Below, piece after piece: positions 1 through 10,422 of a stretch of DNA of 55,298 bases (within the stretch, counting starts at the first letter, position 1; each line of letters begins with the position of its first letter). The translations under genes and the position numbers were made by a program. Location: NCBI RefSeq assembly GCF_038006045.1, contig NZ_JBBOUK010000003.1:1-55298 (forward strand). Direction: 5' to 3'. A model generated the notes under the pieces. It was not told the DNA's origin. It searched no databases and worked only from the letters and a program-made list of their open reading frames with translations. The stretch comes from Exiguobacterium sp. FSL W8-0210 (GTDB lineage Bacteria > Bacillota > Bacilli > Exiguobacteriales > Exiguobacteriaceae).

Positions 1-22
1 CAGTAGAGCATGCTCTTTTTTT
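1..22 (+). terminator. right half of an IS-split intrinsic terminator
   Basis: The window opens with CAGTA, then GAGCATGCTC (6-15), then seven T (16-22). The same 10-bp word lies at 53826-53835, just before CAGT and the left end of the terminal IS. If the window is circular and the IS is removed, the two halves give GAGCATGCTC, loop CAGTA, GAGCATGCTC, T7: a 10-bp stem, 5-nt loop terminator for the parA/parB operon. Confidence 0.75.
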
Positions 23-116
23 ATGTGACCACAATTCGTCTGAATGTCTTTGGAGATAGTACTACTTTGTTGGGTGTTCAGCCATACTGATCTAATATAG
101 ATGAATGTTGAAAAAC

Positions 117-402
117 GGTATACATGTATACATGTATACAAATCTACATGCATACAAATCTACATGTATACAAATCTACATGTATACATGTATACATGTA
201 TACAAATCTACATGTATACATGTATACATCGGAAATGGAAACATCTGAAATATGGCTTTAAACCAACGTTTGTAGTGAATCATCAATTCTTAATTTGTAT
301 ACATGTATACAAATCTACATGTATACAAATCTACATGTATACAAATCTACATGTATACAAATCTACATGTATACGCGTATACAAATCTACATGTATACAT
401 TT
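117..402. repeat. iteron array, 16-bp unit CTACATGTATACAAAT (origin or centromere)
   Basis: Two blocks (about 117-230 and 297-400) are built from the 16-bp unit CTACATGTATACAAAT and its core palindrome GTATACATGTATAC. The word AAATCTACATG occurs nine times; in the right block copies start at 311, 327, 343 and 359, so the period is exactly 16 bp. An 80-bp unique spacer separates the blocks. The array lies about 420 bp before the rep gene, which suits replication-initiator iterons. The same motif also sits before parA (52517-52530) and at 22251-22298, which would equally suit a partition site bound by the ribbon-helix-helix ParB-like protein. An open reading frame across it is only a repeat artefact. 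Confidence 0.85.
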
Positions 403-410
403 CTTTTAAT

Positions 411-818
411 GAGCATAAACGCGAAAAAAAGCTGTTGTTAAGCGGTTTCTTTTATGAAAACATAGGATTATGAAGTTCTTTCCCGTAGGAAAAAACGGCA
501 TAAAAAAATCTGATAACCTGCCCGTTATCAGATCCAAATCATCTGACTTAGTAGTCAGACTGTGTATTTAACAACGCTTCACCCTAAACCAGCCATCATG
601 AATAGATTTGTAGAAACCTAGATTCCTAAAAACATAATACGATGAACTGATCCTTTTTCATGCGTTGTTCAAAAGAAAAACGTGACGAACAAAGGCGTCT
701 TTCTTATGCAATCATTTTAGCATTGTTCTTTCTTCTCGACAATGTTCATCGTATTTCAGATAAATGGATACGCAACAATTTACGATGAGCCATAGAACAG
801 AAGGGAGGAGGATGTGGC
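411..818. promoter_or_regulatory. structured leader between iterons and rep
   Basis: This gene-free stretch holds several dyads: ATCTGATAAC / GTTATCAGAT at 508-533, which on the minus strand is followed by a run of T and would act as a leftward terminator; CTGACT / AGTCAG at 543-558; TTGTTC / GAACAA near 674-697; and the distant pair AATACGATGAAC (636-647) / GTTCATCGTATT (744-755). Inference: the rep mRNA leader is folded, and a leftward countertranscript ending near 500 could control copy number. No start site can be assigned from sequence alone. Confidence 0.5.
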
Positions 819-2147
819 ATGGAAGTATTGAGAAATCTTTATCGAGACCAATTGACGGAAGCTCCGAAACGGGCCTCTCAGGTCGAGAGAACCGGATACA
901 GCAAAGACCTGGGATGGATTTTTGTCTGTCAGGAGTTCACACAACCACGTGCCATCCGTACATACCGCTCACTCTTTGGGGCAAAAGAAAAGTATACATA
1001 TTTCACACCGAACACTTTTTATCGCAATGACCAACGTCATGCGGGCTCTTTGCGTTGGCTGAACGCCATGGTGATTGACATCGATGTCAAGACGTCGCAG
1101 AATGCAGGGATGATTTTTCCGGACGTTATGGACCGGGTGACGAGCGCAGGCCTGCCGACACCATCACTCGTCGTCAAGACGCCGTCAGGTGGTTTTCATG
1201 TGTATTGGTACTTGAGAGAGCCAAGACGCGCATTCCCAAAAGTAGTGGACCATTATAAACGCGTCCAACGAATGATAGCTGAGGAGATGAACGCGGATCT
1301 TCAAGCGATAGGTGCTGAACGTTGGTTCCGATTACCGACAGAAGAGAACACCGTTTTTCGTTCGGGAGAACGCGTGTCTTTTGACGACCTTTGCGAATGG
1401 TTGACCGAGCAGCAAGAGAATCAGTCAAAGAGAGGTAATGTGGCTTTAGGCTCGACGGATTTATTATCTCACCCAGCAATCCTAAAGCTATTAGAAGGAG
1501 TGGAAGAGGGCCAACGTGACAATACTTGTTATACCCTTGCTCTCGCTTACAAGGCTGCAGGATACGAAGAAAACCTAACCCTGTCGTTACTTTATCAATG
1601 GAATGAAAAGAATAGGCCCTCACTTCGCCAAATTGAAGTTAAACGTAAAGTAAAGAGCGCTTTCAAATCTGGTTCTCCGCTCGGTCCTTCATCATATTGG
1701 ATCGAGACATTGTCTGGGATCGAGTTCAAGTACCAAGTCTGGGAAGGTGCAAAACCGCGTGAAGAACGTACATATAGTCATCTAGATGAATGGAAAGAAG
1801 ACGTCCTTGCAGTTTTACGCAAAAACGGAGGGTGTATTTGTGGTGCGCAACGAACGCTTGTTTCTTTAATCACATCATCAGTAGACCCTTCCAAGTGCTT
1901 GTCATACGCAACATTCAAACGCCTTGTTGCTGTTATGGTGGAAGAAGGACTAATAACAAAGGAAGTAGAAGGAAGGGGAAGATGTGCCAAGACAACGATA
2001 ATGTTGGTTAAGAAAGATAATGTAGTTCTTTTCCCTGGTGCAATCGAATTTAATGAGCTCAACTCCAATACATTTATAGATACGGTGGTGGGTGGGTCTC
2101 TACTCCCCCTTGCAGTACTTGAAATAACTACGCTTAGGAGTGATTAG
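819..2147 (+). CDS. plasmid replication protein, primase (AEP) type with PriCT-like region
   Basis: This 442-residue protein is the likely replication initiator/primase. Visible are an acidic DxD pair in VIDID (Asp87 and Asp89) and a downstream SGGFHVYW block (Ser123 to Trp130), the arrangement of the archaeo-eukaryotic primase catalytic core with its Sx(G)xH motif. A helical region around residues 215-290 resembles the primase C-terminal domain; the last 100 residues look like a winged-helix DNA-binding part. The ATG at 819 has a strong GGGAGGAGG ribosome binding site; an earlier overlapping frame from 764 is not convincing. It lies directly downstream of the iteron array and overlaps the stop-to-start region of the next gene. 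Identification as Rep is inference from motifs plus position; the exact Rep family is not assigned. Confidence 0.75.
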   Translation: MEVLRNLYRDQLTEAPKRASQVERTGYSKDLGWIFVCQEFTQPRAIRTYRSLFGAKEKYTYFTPNTFYRNDQRHAGSLRWLNAMVIDIDVKTSQNAGMIFPDVMDRVTSAGLPTPSLVVKTPSGGFHVYWYLREPRRAFPKVVDHYKRVQRMIAEEMNADLQAIGAERWFRLPTEENTVFRSGERVSFDDLCEWLTEQQENQSKRGNVALGSTDLLSHPAILKLLEGVEEGQRDNTCYTLALAYKAAGYEENLTLSLLYQWNEKNRPSLRQIEVKRKVKSAFKSGSPLGPSSYWIETLSGIEFKYQVWEGAKPREERTYSHLDEWKEDVLAVLRKNGGCICGAQRTLVSLITSSVDPSKCLSYATFKRLVAVMVEEGLITKEVEGRGRCAKTTIMLVKKDNVVLFPGAIEFNELNSNTFIDTVVGGSLLPLAVLEITTLRSD

Positions 2148-3201
2148 ATGTCTTTGATGTTATCTGCTGTTCGTATTCGTAATTTTCGATCTTTATTATC
2201 TGCTGACTTTTCTTGTACTTCCTCTTCTGAAAGTGTATTGATTGGTGCCAATAATGCTGGTAAGACGGCTTTTTTATCTGCTATTAGAGCGGTTTTTGAT
2301 TCAAGATTTCCTGTATCATCAGAAGATATTTACCGTGCTTCAGGTGATCGTCTTTCTGATGTAGGAGTCTAGGAAAGCAATTATTGACGTTTTGATTCTT
2401 CCTTCTGTTGATTCTTTCGTGGATAGCGATAGAATTTCTCAGATGCCAGTTGAGTTTAGCGCTGAATGGCAAACGCACTTTGGCAAGTTTATTTCCGTGG
2501 ATGATGATTTTAATCAATCCGTTTCTATTAGAGCCACGATTATGTTTAATCGTTCTAAAGGTGAGTTTGAAGTAGAGAGAAAAACCCTGTTGGATTGGCC
2601 TGAGAATGAAAATATTGAGGAGTATAATGATTATTTTAGAGATGTTCCTAGAGAGAACTTTTTTGAAGCATTACCCGTTTTTTATTTAGATGCTCGAAGA
2701 GATATTGTCGCGGACATGAGAGATAAGTTTTCTTACTTTGCTAAGTTGGTTAAAGACATTAAAATCGATCCAGATTCATTACTTAGATTTGAGGAAGAGC
2801 TACAATCAATTAATTCTCAAATCGTTAATGAAAGTGATGTATTGCAGCACTTATCTGAAAAGCTTGGGATGGTCTCTCAGACTTTGGATGCCGATGCTTC
2901 AAAAATTCTTATCCATCCTGTAACTCAAAAAATGAATGACTTAGGAAGAAATTTGGTAATCAATTTTCAAGATGAATCTTCAGACGTATTTCCTATGAAT
3001 AGTCATGGTATGGGTACACGAAGTTGGGTTACATTTTTAACTTTACTATCTTATGTAGACGGGCAGATAAAGTTGAGAGGTTCTGAGGATAAATGTTACC
3101 ATCCAATTATTTTGTTAGAGGAGCCGGAGGCACACTTACATCCCAATTCTCAACGAAATATCTATAAACAAATCAAGTCTGATATGCTACCCAATAGGTA
3201 G
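2148..3201 (+). pseudogene. broken OLD-family ATP-dependent endonuclease (AAA ATPase) fragment
   Basis: The N-terminal part (2148-2372) starts one base after the rep stop with GGAG upstream and has an SMC/RecF-like beginning, IRNFRSL, then a P-loop IGANNAGKT at residues 32-40. A stop at 2370-2372 interrupts it, and the reading continues in another frame (from about 2365, readable to 3201) through MGTRSW (signature region) and the Walker B block IILLEEPEAHLHP. A one-base indel between about 2362 and 2373 explains the break. The coding then runs into the terminal repeat of the IS at 3197, and no TOPRIM C-terminal half follows after the IS. OLD proteins act in phage defence or DNA repair; this copy is doubly inactivated. 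Translation from the internal TTG at 2392 would give only a P-loop-less fragment. Confidence 0.85.
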
Positions 3202-3248
3202 ACAGATGAAATAACAAATCTGTTTATTCTATTGGGGAGTGTTTTTTT

Positions 3249-3907
3249 ATGGCGAGAAGTCGGCATTCAATCGAACAAAAACTGGTTGCACTGCGCATGA
3301 TGGAAGAAGAAACGCATACATGGAAGGAAATCATGGAGACTCATCACGTTTCCGAGAATACCCTCCGGGTGTGGAAAGTGAAATTCGATACCGGCGAGAG
3401 TGACGCATTGAAGGAATCGAAGACATGGAAACTGTACACCAATGAACAGAAAATCGCGGCCGTCCGTGACTACCTCGACGGGGCCACCACGATGGAAGTC
3501 CTCTCCAACTATCAAATCAGTGATGGATCTGTTCTTCGAAAATGGATTAAGAAGTATACTAGTCATAGCGAGTTAACAGATTCGAGAAAAGGGATGGATC
3601 GAGCTATGACAAAAGGGAGAAAGACCACATTCGAGGAACGCATGGAGATAGTCAGGTATTGCCTGGACAACGGACGGCCGAGGTATTCGCCGTGTCGTAC
3701 CAACAGGTCTATGGGTGGACGAAAAAATATGACGCCGACGGCGTGCACGGGCTCGAGGACCGGCGCGGACGGACGAAGCAAGAAGAGGAACTGACCAACG
3801 AGGAGAAGCTCGAACGTCGCATTCAACAGATCGAGCGGGAGAACGAGCGCCTTCGTGCCGAGAACCTGTTCCTAAAAAAGTTGGAGGAAATCGAGAGGAG
3901 AGGTTGA
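3249..3907 (+). pseudogene. IS3-family OrfA, frameshifted
   Basis: OrfA is the DNA-binding half of the transposase. The frame from ATG 3249 (after GGGGAGTG) shows two helix-turn-helix units (about residues 10-55 and 60-105), then breaks after YCLDNG near 3672. The remaining part, TAEVFAVSYQQVYGWTKKY followed by a coiled coil LERRIQQIERENERLRAENLFL, continues in a different frame to the stop at 3905-3907. Relatives usually have a few more residues between the conserved CL-x-HG and TAE words, so the lesion is probably a deletion of one base or of one base plus whole codons. As it stands the first frame ends at 3794 as a 181-residue protein, so the element should be unable to move on its own unless complemented. 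Confidence 0.75.
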
Positions 3908-4803
3908 TCAGCCAGATCAGGCTACAATTGCGATACATGGTCATCGAGGAAATGTCGACGACCGACACGTTCCCGGTCGTGCTCCTGTGCGAGATCGCGC
4001 AGGTCTCACGGGCCGCCTACTATAAATGGTTGAAGCGTACCGTCTCGGTACGCGAAGAAGAGAACTTGAGCCTATTGGAAGACATCCGCCTCCTCTACGA
4101 CCAGGTGAACGGGACCTACGGTTATCGACGGATCACCATGACGGTCAATCGCAGACGACGCCAGCATGGCCTGCCGGCATACAATGAGAAGCGCATCTAT
4201 CGTCTCATGCGTATCCATGAGATCCGTTCGGTCATCCGCCAGAAGCGAAAACGGCACAAAAAGTCGTCACCACAACATGTGGCAGAGAACCTGATGAATC
4301 GGGAATTCAGCGCGTCCCGACCTGACGAGAAATGGTGTACCGACGTCACCGAGTTCAAATTTGGTGACGGGAAGAAGGCGTATCTGAGCGCGATCATCGA
4401 CCTGTATGACGGCTCGATCGTCGCCTATCGCATCGGGAAGTCTAACAACAACGGGCTCGTCTTCCAAACGATGATGCCAGCAATCGCGGGGCTCCGTACA
4501 GGAGCGAGTCCGATGATCCATAGCGACCGAGGATATCAATACACATCGAAAGGGTTCAAACGCATGGTAGAAGACGCGGGGCTGACCCACAGCATGTCCC
4601 GGGTCGGACATTGCATCGACAACGCCCCGATCGAGAGCTTTTGGGGTACCCTGAAAGTCGAGATGTACTACCTGCGTGAGTTTCAGGCCTATAGCGAACT
4701 CACATCGGCCATCGAGACCTACATATCGTTCTACAACCATGACCGTTTCCAGAAACGGCTAAACGGCTTGAGCCCTGTCGAATACAGGTCTCAAGCCGCC
4801 TAG
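3904..4803 (+). CDS. IS3-family transposase OrfB (DDE integrase core)
   Basis: This is a 299-residue catalytic half of an IS3-type transposase. It shows the N-terminal HTH_21-like block with YGYRRI, then the rve core with the three catalytic acids in TDVTEF, HSDRGYQY and NAPIESFWG, and the usual tail FYNHDRFQKRLNGLSPVEYR. Start is a TTG that overlaps the orfA stop (TTGA), consistent with coupled or frameshifted expression of OrfAB. Full length for the family. The frameshift in orfA upstream means a normal OrfAB fusion cannot be made from this copy, though OrfB itself is intact. Confidence 0.9.
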   Translation: MISQIRLQLRYMVIEEMSTTDTFPVVLLCEIAQVSRAAYYKWLKRTVSVREEENLSLLEDIRLLYDQVNGTYGYRRITMTVNRRRRQHGLPAYNEKRIYRLMRIHEIRSVIRQKRKRHKKSSPQHVAENLMNREFSASRPDEKWCTDVTEFKFGDGKKAYLSAIIDLYDGSIVAYRIGKSNNNGLVFQTMMPAIAGLRTGASPMIHSDRGYQYTSKGFKRMVEDAGLTHSMSRVGHCIDNAPIESFWGTLKVEMYYLREFQAYSELTSAIETYISFYNHDRFQKRLNGLSPVEYRSQAA

Positions 4804-4885
4804 TTTGGTTTTCATTATTTGCCCTGTCTACTTGACGGGGAGCAGTTCACTTTTGTTTTCTGTTTATAAAAATTTTCTAATGAAA

Positions 4886-6379
<1,494 letters not shown>

Positions 6380-8056
6380 TTATGATGCTAATTGGCTTAA
6401 TACGAAAGCTAATGCCTTTTCAGGATTCCTAGTCAAATCTATATATTCTTTACCACCTGTAGATACCAATTTGATTCCTAAACGATCTGTATCCTTTTTT
6501 AGCACTTCATAGTTTGATGCAACCTGTGGAGCTAAAATAACTAAATCATAATCTTTCAAAATATCATTATGTGATCCATAGGCTCCTGCCGCAGCTGAAA
6601 TAGAAACATTACATTCTTTTGCACCCTTTGTTAAGGCATTAGCTAATAATCCGCTTGTACCACCGCCTGCACAAAGGACTAAAACATTTTTCTCATCTGT
6701 TATTATGTCTTGTTTAACTTCAAGTACAACTGTTTCGCTTTTCGGAGCAATTACTTCTTTGACAGGATGATTATTTTCTTCAAGTTCTTGTTGAATCTTT
6801 TGCTTGTCGTAAACTTTGAAGAATGGATAATAAATAAGAAAGTCTACCACTAATAATAGAATGGCCAAGAGAAAGGCAAAACCGGCAAATCCAGTACCCA
6901 TGATGATTCCAAGTGGACCAGGAGTTGTCCAAGGCAAGACATACATGAATGAATTCATACCTAAAACATCAACAAAGAATTTAAAAAGCCAAACGTTTAC
7001 AATCGGTGCAAGTATAAATGGTACAAAGAAAACGGGATTTAGAACGATCGGTGCACCAAATAATACTGGTTCATTGACACCAAAAAGAACCGGGATGGAA
7101 GAAGCTTTACCAACAGCTTTTAGTTGTTTTGACTTTGCTAAGAAAGCGAACATTAAAGTAATAACTAAAGTTGCGCCAGTTCCGCCTAAAGTAGCAACGA
7201 ATTGTTGAACACCAGGTGTTAAAATATTTACTGCTTGTTCCCCGTTTTGATACATTTGTAGGTTTGCTTGAATATTAACGTAATAAATTGCCGCAACAGC
7301 TGGTTCTACAATTGAAGGGCCATGTATGCCGATAAACCAGAATAATGCTATCGCACCATAAACAATCGTGAGACCTAAATAACCATCGGCTGCTGAAAAG
7401 AGAGGTTTGAAGAGTTCTATAACTGCCTGTGCAAAGTTTATTTCGAAAAAGCTTCTAAATGCCAGGTCAAAAAGCCAGAAGAGGATCGTTGTAACTGCAA
7501 ATGGAATTAAATCCTTGAACGTTTGGGCAATATTTGGCGGAACTTCTTCAGGTAATTTGATTGTCACGTTATTTTTGATACATACTTTATAAATATTAGC
7601 TACAGTAAAAGCAGTAATAAATGCTGTAAGTAATCCGGTTGATCCCATATATCCACTTGCAAAACCACCGTCAATTGGATTAGCAGCTAACAGCAAAAAT
7701 CCAACAATAGCCGCTAGCATCGTAGATATATTACTTATCTGATTATTCTTTGGCAATTCCCGATTAAATGAGTCAGTTAAATGTTTTGCTGTAGTAGCCG
7801 CGACAACTAAGCCCAATATTCCCATTGAATATGCATACGGTTTCATTAATATTGTTTCAATTTCTTTGCTCCAATAAAAACCAAAAATATTCGGCACGTA
7901 TGCTACCAGTAAAAAGATACTTGAGAATAAGACAATCGGCATTCCAGAAATGAAGCCATCTCTAACCGCTCTTAAATAGATATTCCGAGAAACCTTTTCG
8001 AAAAAAGGTTTCATTTTTTCTATTTGTGTAATTAAGGAATTCATCATGGAGTTCAT
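6380..8056 (-). CDS. lacE: lactose-type PTS permease EIICB
   Basis: This 558-residue membrane transporter takes up and phosphorylates lactose or a related beta-galactoside. Residues 1 to about 420 are hydrophobic with many membrane segments and the EIIC signature region around [10 protein letters not shown] and [11 protein letters not shown] charged linker follows, then the EIIB domain (about 450-558) with the phosphorylated cysteine Cys462 in [12 protein letters not shown]. The length and IIC-IIB order match LacE of lactic acid bacteria and staphylococci (about 565-570 residues). It is 6 bases downstream of the IIA gene. Start chosen at the first ATG after AAGGGATG. Confidence 0.9.
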   Translation of the reverse strand: MNSMMNSLITQIEKMKPFFEKVSRNIYLRAVRDGFISGMPIVLFSSIFLLVAYVPNIFGFYWSKEIETILMKPYAYSMGILGLVVAATTAKHLTDSFNRELPKNNQISNISTMLAAIVGFLLLAANPIDGGFASGYMGSTGLLTAFITAFTVANIYKVCIKNNVTIKLPEEVPPNIAQTFKDLIPFAVTTILFWLFDLAFRSFFEINFAQAVIELFKPLFSAADGYLGLTIVYGAIALFWFIGIHGPSIVEPAVAAIYYVNIQANLQMYQNGEQAVNILTPGVQQFVATLGGTGATLVITLMFAFLAKSKQLKAVGKASSIPVLFGVNEPVLFGAPIVLNPVFFVPFILAPIVNVWLFKFFVDVLGMNSFMYVLPWTTPGPLGIIMGTGFAGFAFLLAILLLVVDFLIYYPFFKVYDKQKIQQELEENNHPVKEVIAPKSETVVLEVKQDIITDEKNVLVLCAGGGTSGLLANALTKGAKECNVSISAAAGAYGSHNDILKDYDLVILAPQVASNYEVLKKDTDRLGIKLVSTGGKEYIDLTRNPEKALAFVLSQLAS

Positions 8057-8062
8057 AGATAA

Positions 8063-8374
8063 TCATCCCTTCGTATAAATGTCAATTAAATGTTCAACAA
8101 TATCACTTAATAGTAAGGTAGTCATTAAATGATCCTGGGCATGTACCATAATAAAGCCTAACTCAATGGATTCCCCGCCAGCCTCTGCTGCTAGTATTTG
8201 GGTTTGGGAATTATGTGCTTCTGTTAAGCTTTCCTTCGCCTCTTTCACTAGTCCTTCTGCAGCAGCTAGGTTGCCTTTTTTTGCTTCATTAACAGCTTGT
8301 AATAATTTGGAACGTGCTTCACCGGCGAATGCAACAATTTCGAAACCTACCATGCTCACTTCTTCTTTATTCAT
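8063..8374 (-). CDS. lacF: lactose-type PTS EIIA
   Basis: This 103-residue cytoplasmic phosphocarrier passes phosphate from HPr to the EIIB cysteine of LacE. The active-site His78 and the metal ligand Asp81 are visible in MVHAQDHLM, exactly the family pattern, and the protein is all-helical as expected. The start ATG follows AAGGAGG. It is the first gene of the minus-strand lacFEG operon, downstream of the promoter at 8462-8489. Confidence 0.92.
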   Translation of the reverse strand: MNKEEVSMVGFEIVAFAGEARSKLLQAVNEAKKGNLAAAEGLVKEAKESLTEAHNSQTQILAAEAGGESIELGFIMVHAQDHLMTTLLLSDIVEHLIDIYTKG

Positions 8375-8565
8375 ATCTAATCCTCCTTAGTGAAAATAAT
8401 AGAAATGTTTTGTTTTTGTTCTATTATGTTCTTTTTTGTTTATTTTTGTTTACATTCAAACTATATATCAGGGATTATTTTTTTGTCAAGCGCTTTCATT
8501 GGCTGTTAATACATTATTCACACATTGCATCACCCTATTATTTTGTTTGACATTTATCGTTTCAG
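8375..8565. promoter_or_regulatory. divergent lac control region with repressor-like repeats
   Basis: Between lacF and lacR is an AT-rich stretch with repeated TTTTGTTT words (about 8408-8455, near 8541) and AACAAAATCAAACA just before lacR, plausible operator repeats for the DeoR-family LacR. A minus-strand promoter TTGACA (8484-8489) with TATATA (8462-8467, 16-bp spacing) faces lacF. A plus-strand promoter TTGACA (8547-8552) with TAAATT (8570-8575, 17-bp spacing) faces lacR. Operator assignment is inference; the promoter matches are seen directly. Confidence 0.65.
8484..8498 (-). promoter_or_regulatory. cre-like catabolite repression site overlapping the lacF -35
   Basis: On the minus strand TGAAAGCGCTTGACA contains the core GAAAGCGCTT of CcpA binding sites and shares its end with the -35 hexamer TTGACA of the lacFEG promoter. 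The right flank departs from the strict consensus TGWAANCGNTNWCA, so it is a relaxed match. Position over the -35 fits repression by CcpA in the presence of preferred sugars. Confidence 0.55.
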
Positions 8566-8631
8566 GTGATAAATTCTAGGAAAAGGAACAAAATCAAACA
8601 TTTTAGAACAAATCGAGAAGGGAGTGACAGT

Positions 8632-9384
8632 GTGCTTAAAGAGCAACGCCTAGAAGCCATATTAAATTTAATTAATACTCATGGAATGGTACGCGTTTCA
8701 GAAATCACTGAATTATTAAATGTAACAGAAATGACTGTTCGACGAGATTTACAGCTGCTTGAGGATCAAGGTCAAGTTGAGAGAATTCATGGCGGAGCAA
8801 AGGCTGTCAATGGATTTTCGGATAAAGAGCTGACTCATATTGAGAAGCAAGGCATCAATATAGAAGAAAAACAACAAATTGCTAGAACGATTGCCTCCTT
8901 AGTCGAAGAAAATGACACAATTTTTCTCGGTCCAGGTACAACGATTGAGTATGTGTATGACTTCTTGACGGTATTTCCTGCAAGAATCGTGACCAATTCC
9001 ATTCATGTTTTCAACCGTTTTAATAAAAACGAAGGTTATGATCTTATTTTAATTGGTGGAAGCTATCGAGCTCGAACTGGAGCCTTTGTCGGAAGCTTCG
9101 CGAATAATACATTAAAAAAGATTAATGTAAAAAAAGCCTTTATAGGCTCAAATGGCGTCCATGGGAATGAAGTTTACACATCTAATGAAGAGGAAGGAAT
9201 TACACAGAGCATTATTTTAGATAATGCCCACGAAAAATACATTGTTGCTGATCATAGCAAAATCTGGGGACAGGACTTTTTTAGCTTCTATCATTTGGAT
9301 GGGATAACTGCTTTAATAACCGATGATCAAATTCCCGAAGAAAAGAAGCTTAAGCTAGAAGAGTTTGTAAAAGTAATTTATTAA
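8632..9384 (+). CDS. lacR: DeoR-family lactose phosphotransferase repressor
   Basis: This regulator of about 250 residues has the DeoR N-terminal winged helix (RLEAILNLINTHGMVRVSEITELLNVTEMTVRRDL) and the sugar-phosphate-binding isomerase-like domain after residue 75, with the GPGTT and LIGG words. I place the start at GTG 8632, with GAAGGGAG upstream; a longer frame from 8566 would add 22 basic residues and overlap the -10 of its own promoter. LacR proteins are relieved by tagatose-6-phosphate; this ligand is inferred from context. It heads the plus-strand lacRABCD run and faces lacFEG. Confidence 0.88.
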   Translation: MLKEQRLEAILNLINTHGMVRVSEITELLNVTEMTVRRDLQLLEDQGQVERIHGGAKAVNGFSDKELTHIEKQGINIEEKQQIARTIASLVEENDTIFLGPGTTIEYVYDFLTVFPARIVTNSIHVFNRFNKNEGYDLILIGGSYRARTGAFVGSFANNTLKKINVKKAFIGSNGVHGNEVYTSNEEEGITQSIILDNAHEKYIVADHSKIWGQDFFSFYHLDGITALITDDQIPEEKKLKLEEFVKVIY

Positions 9385-9401
9385 ATATGAGGTGAATGGA
9401 C

Positions 9402-9830
9402 ATGAACATATTATTAGGATCAGATAAAGCTGGGTTAGAGTTGAAAAATCATATAAAAACTTTCTTAGAAGAAAAAAACATCGATGTAATAGATAAAACA
9501 CCAAATGGAGCCGTTGACTTTGTAGATTCAACTGTTTTAGTCGCAAATGAAGTAAAAAAAGGCAGCGATTCAATTGCTATTCTGATCGATTCCTATGGAG
9601 CGGGTTCTTTTATGGCAGCAACCAAAATAAAAGGCATCGTTTGTGCGGAAGTCTCTGATGAACGATCAGCAAGAATGACAAGGGACCATAATAACACTTC
9701 TATTATTACGATGGGGGCCGAAGTTGTAGGTAAAGGCTTGGCTGAAAGTATTGTGATGGCCTTTATTAACTCAAAGTACTCAGGGGGACGCCATCAAATC
9801 CGAGTAGATATGTTAAACAAAATGATGTAA
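9402..9830 (+). CDS. lacA: galactose-6-phosphate isomerase subunit LacA
   Basis: This 142-residue RpiB-type subunit joins LacB to turn galactose-6-phosphate into tagatose-6-phosphate. It shows the RpiB/LacAB opening (ILLGSDKAGLELKNHIKTFL) and the Asn/His-rich NNTSIITMGAEVVG block. It lacks the catalytic Cys found in RpiB (here IDSYGAGSF), as expected for LacA. ATG 9402 has GAGGTG seven bases upstream; the ATG at 9396 lies too close to the same site. It starts 17 bases after lacR. Confidence 0.92.
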   Translation: MNILLGSDKAGLELKNHIKTFLEEKNIDVIDKTPNGAVDFVDSTVLVANEVKKGSDSIAILIDSYGAGSFMAATKIKGIVCAEVSDERSARMTRDHNNTSIITMGAEVVGKGLAESIVMAFINSKYSGGRHQIRVDMLNKMM

Positions 9831-9883
9831 ATCGTATAAACCATTTAGAGGGATTACATTAAAAAAATGAGGGAGAGTATAAG

Positions 9884-10402
9884 ATGATTATTTCATTAGG
9901 TTGTGACCATATTGTAACAGATGTAAAAATGGCAGTTTCTGACCATTTAAAATCTAAAGGACATACGGTTGTTGATATGGGGACGTATGATTTTACAAGA
10001 ACACATTATCCTATCTATGGGAAAAAGGTGGCAGAAGCGGTTACGACCGGAGAAGCTGATTTAGGTGTAGTGATTTGCGGTACAGGTGTAGGAATTACAA
10101 ATTCAGCCGCTAAAGTACTAGGAGCAAGAGCAGCATTGGTAAGAGACGTTGCCACGGCCAAATATGCTAAAGAAAAACTAAATGCAAATGTCATTGGCGT
10201 TGGAGGCAAAATTACTGGAGAACATTTAATCCTAGAGATTGTCGATCACTTTATCGAAGCAAAATATGATGAAACAGAGGAAAACAACCAATTAGTGGAA
10301 AAAATTATGTCCCTTGAACCAGAAAATGATCATCAAACAGGAGACATTCACTTTTTTGACGAGTTCCTAGAAAAATGGGATGGGGGCGAATATCACGATT
10401 GA
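9884..10402 (+). CDS. lacB: galactose-6-phosphate isomerase subunit LacB
   Basis: This 172-residue partner subunit of the LacAB isomerase retains the RpiB catalytic cysteine in [10 protein letters not shown] and the [10 protein letters not shown] block, so it supplies the conserved active-site residues of the heteromer. The length equals LacB of Lactococcus and Staphylococcus (171 residues). The start follows GAGGGAGAG, and a 53-bp gap separates it from lacA. Assignment is firm because of the sequence and the lacA-lacB-lacC-lacD order. Confidence 0.94.
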   Translation: MIISLGCDHIVTDVKMAVSDHLKSKGHTVVDMGTYDFTRTHYPIYGKKVAEAVTTGEADLGVVICGTGVGITNSAAKVLGARAALVRDVATAKYAKEKLNANVIGVGGKITGEHLILEIVDHFIEAKYDETEENNQLVEKIMSLEPENDHQTGDIHFFDEFLEKWDGGEYHD

Positions 10403-10422
10403 TGATAAGCAATGAAATGAAA

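Larger units (their letters stand above)
3197..4833 (+). mobile_element. IS3-family insertion sequence (degenerate orfA)
   Basis: The ends carry matching terminal repeats: GGTAGACAGATGAAATAA at the left (from 3197) and, reading inward on the other strand from about 4833, AAGTAGACAGGGCAAATAA. Between them are an orfA with two helix-turn-helix parts and a leucine-zipper tail, and an orfB with DDE residues, the normal order of IS3-family elements (IS150-like). The IS truncates the OLD-type gene. I could not confirm a target duplication, so the outer few bases are uncertain, and a deletion next to the IS is likely because the rest of the OLD gene is missing. Confidence 0.8.

Noticed and set aside
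101-409. Open reading frame of about 100 residues across the iteron array
   Set aside because: It consists of YTCIHVYKST-like repeats dictated by the DNA repeat and has no proper start signal.
764-1030. Short plus-strand frame overlapping the start of rep
   Set aside because: The rep frame from 819 has a strong ribosome binding site and conserved motifs; the other frame lacks both.
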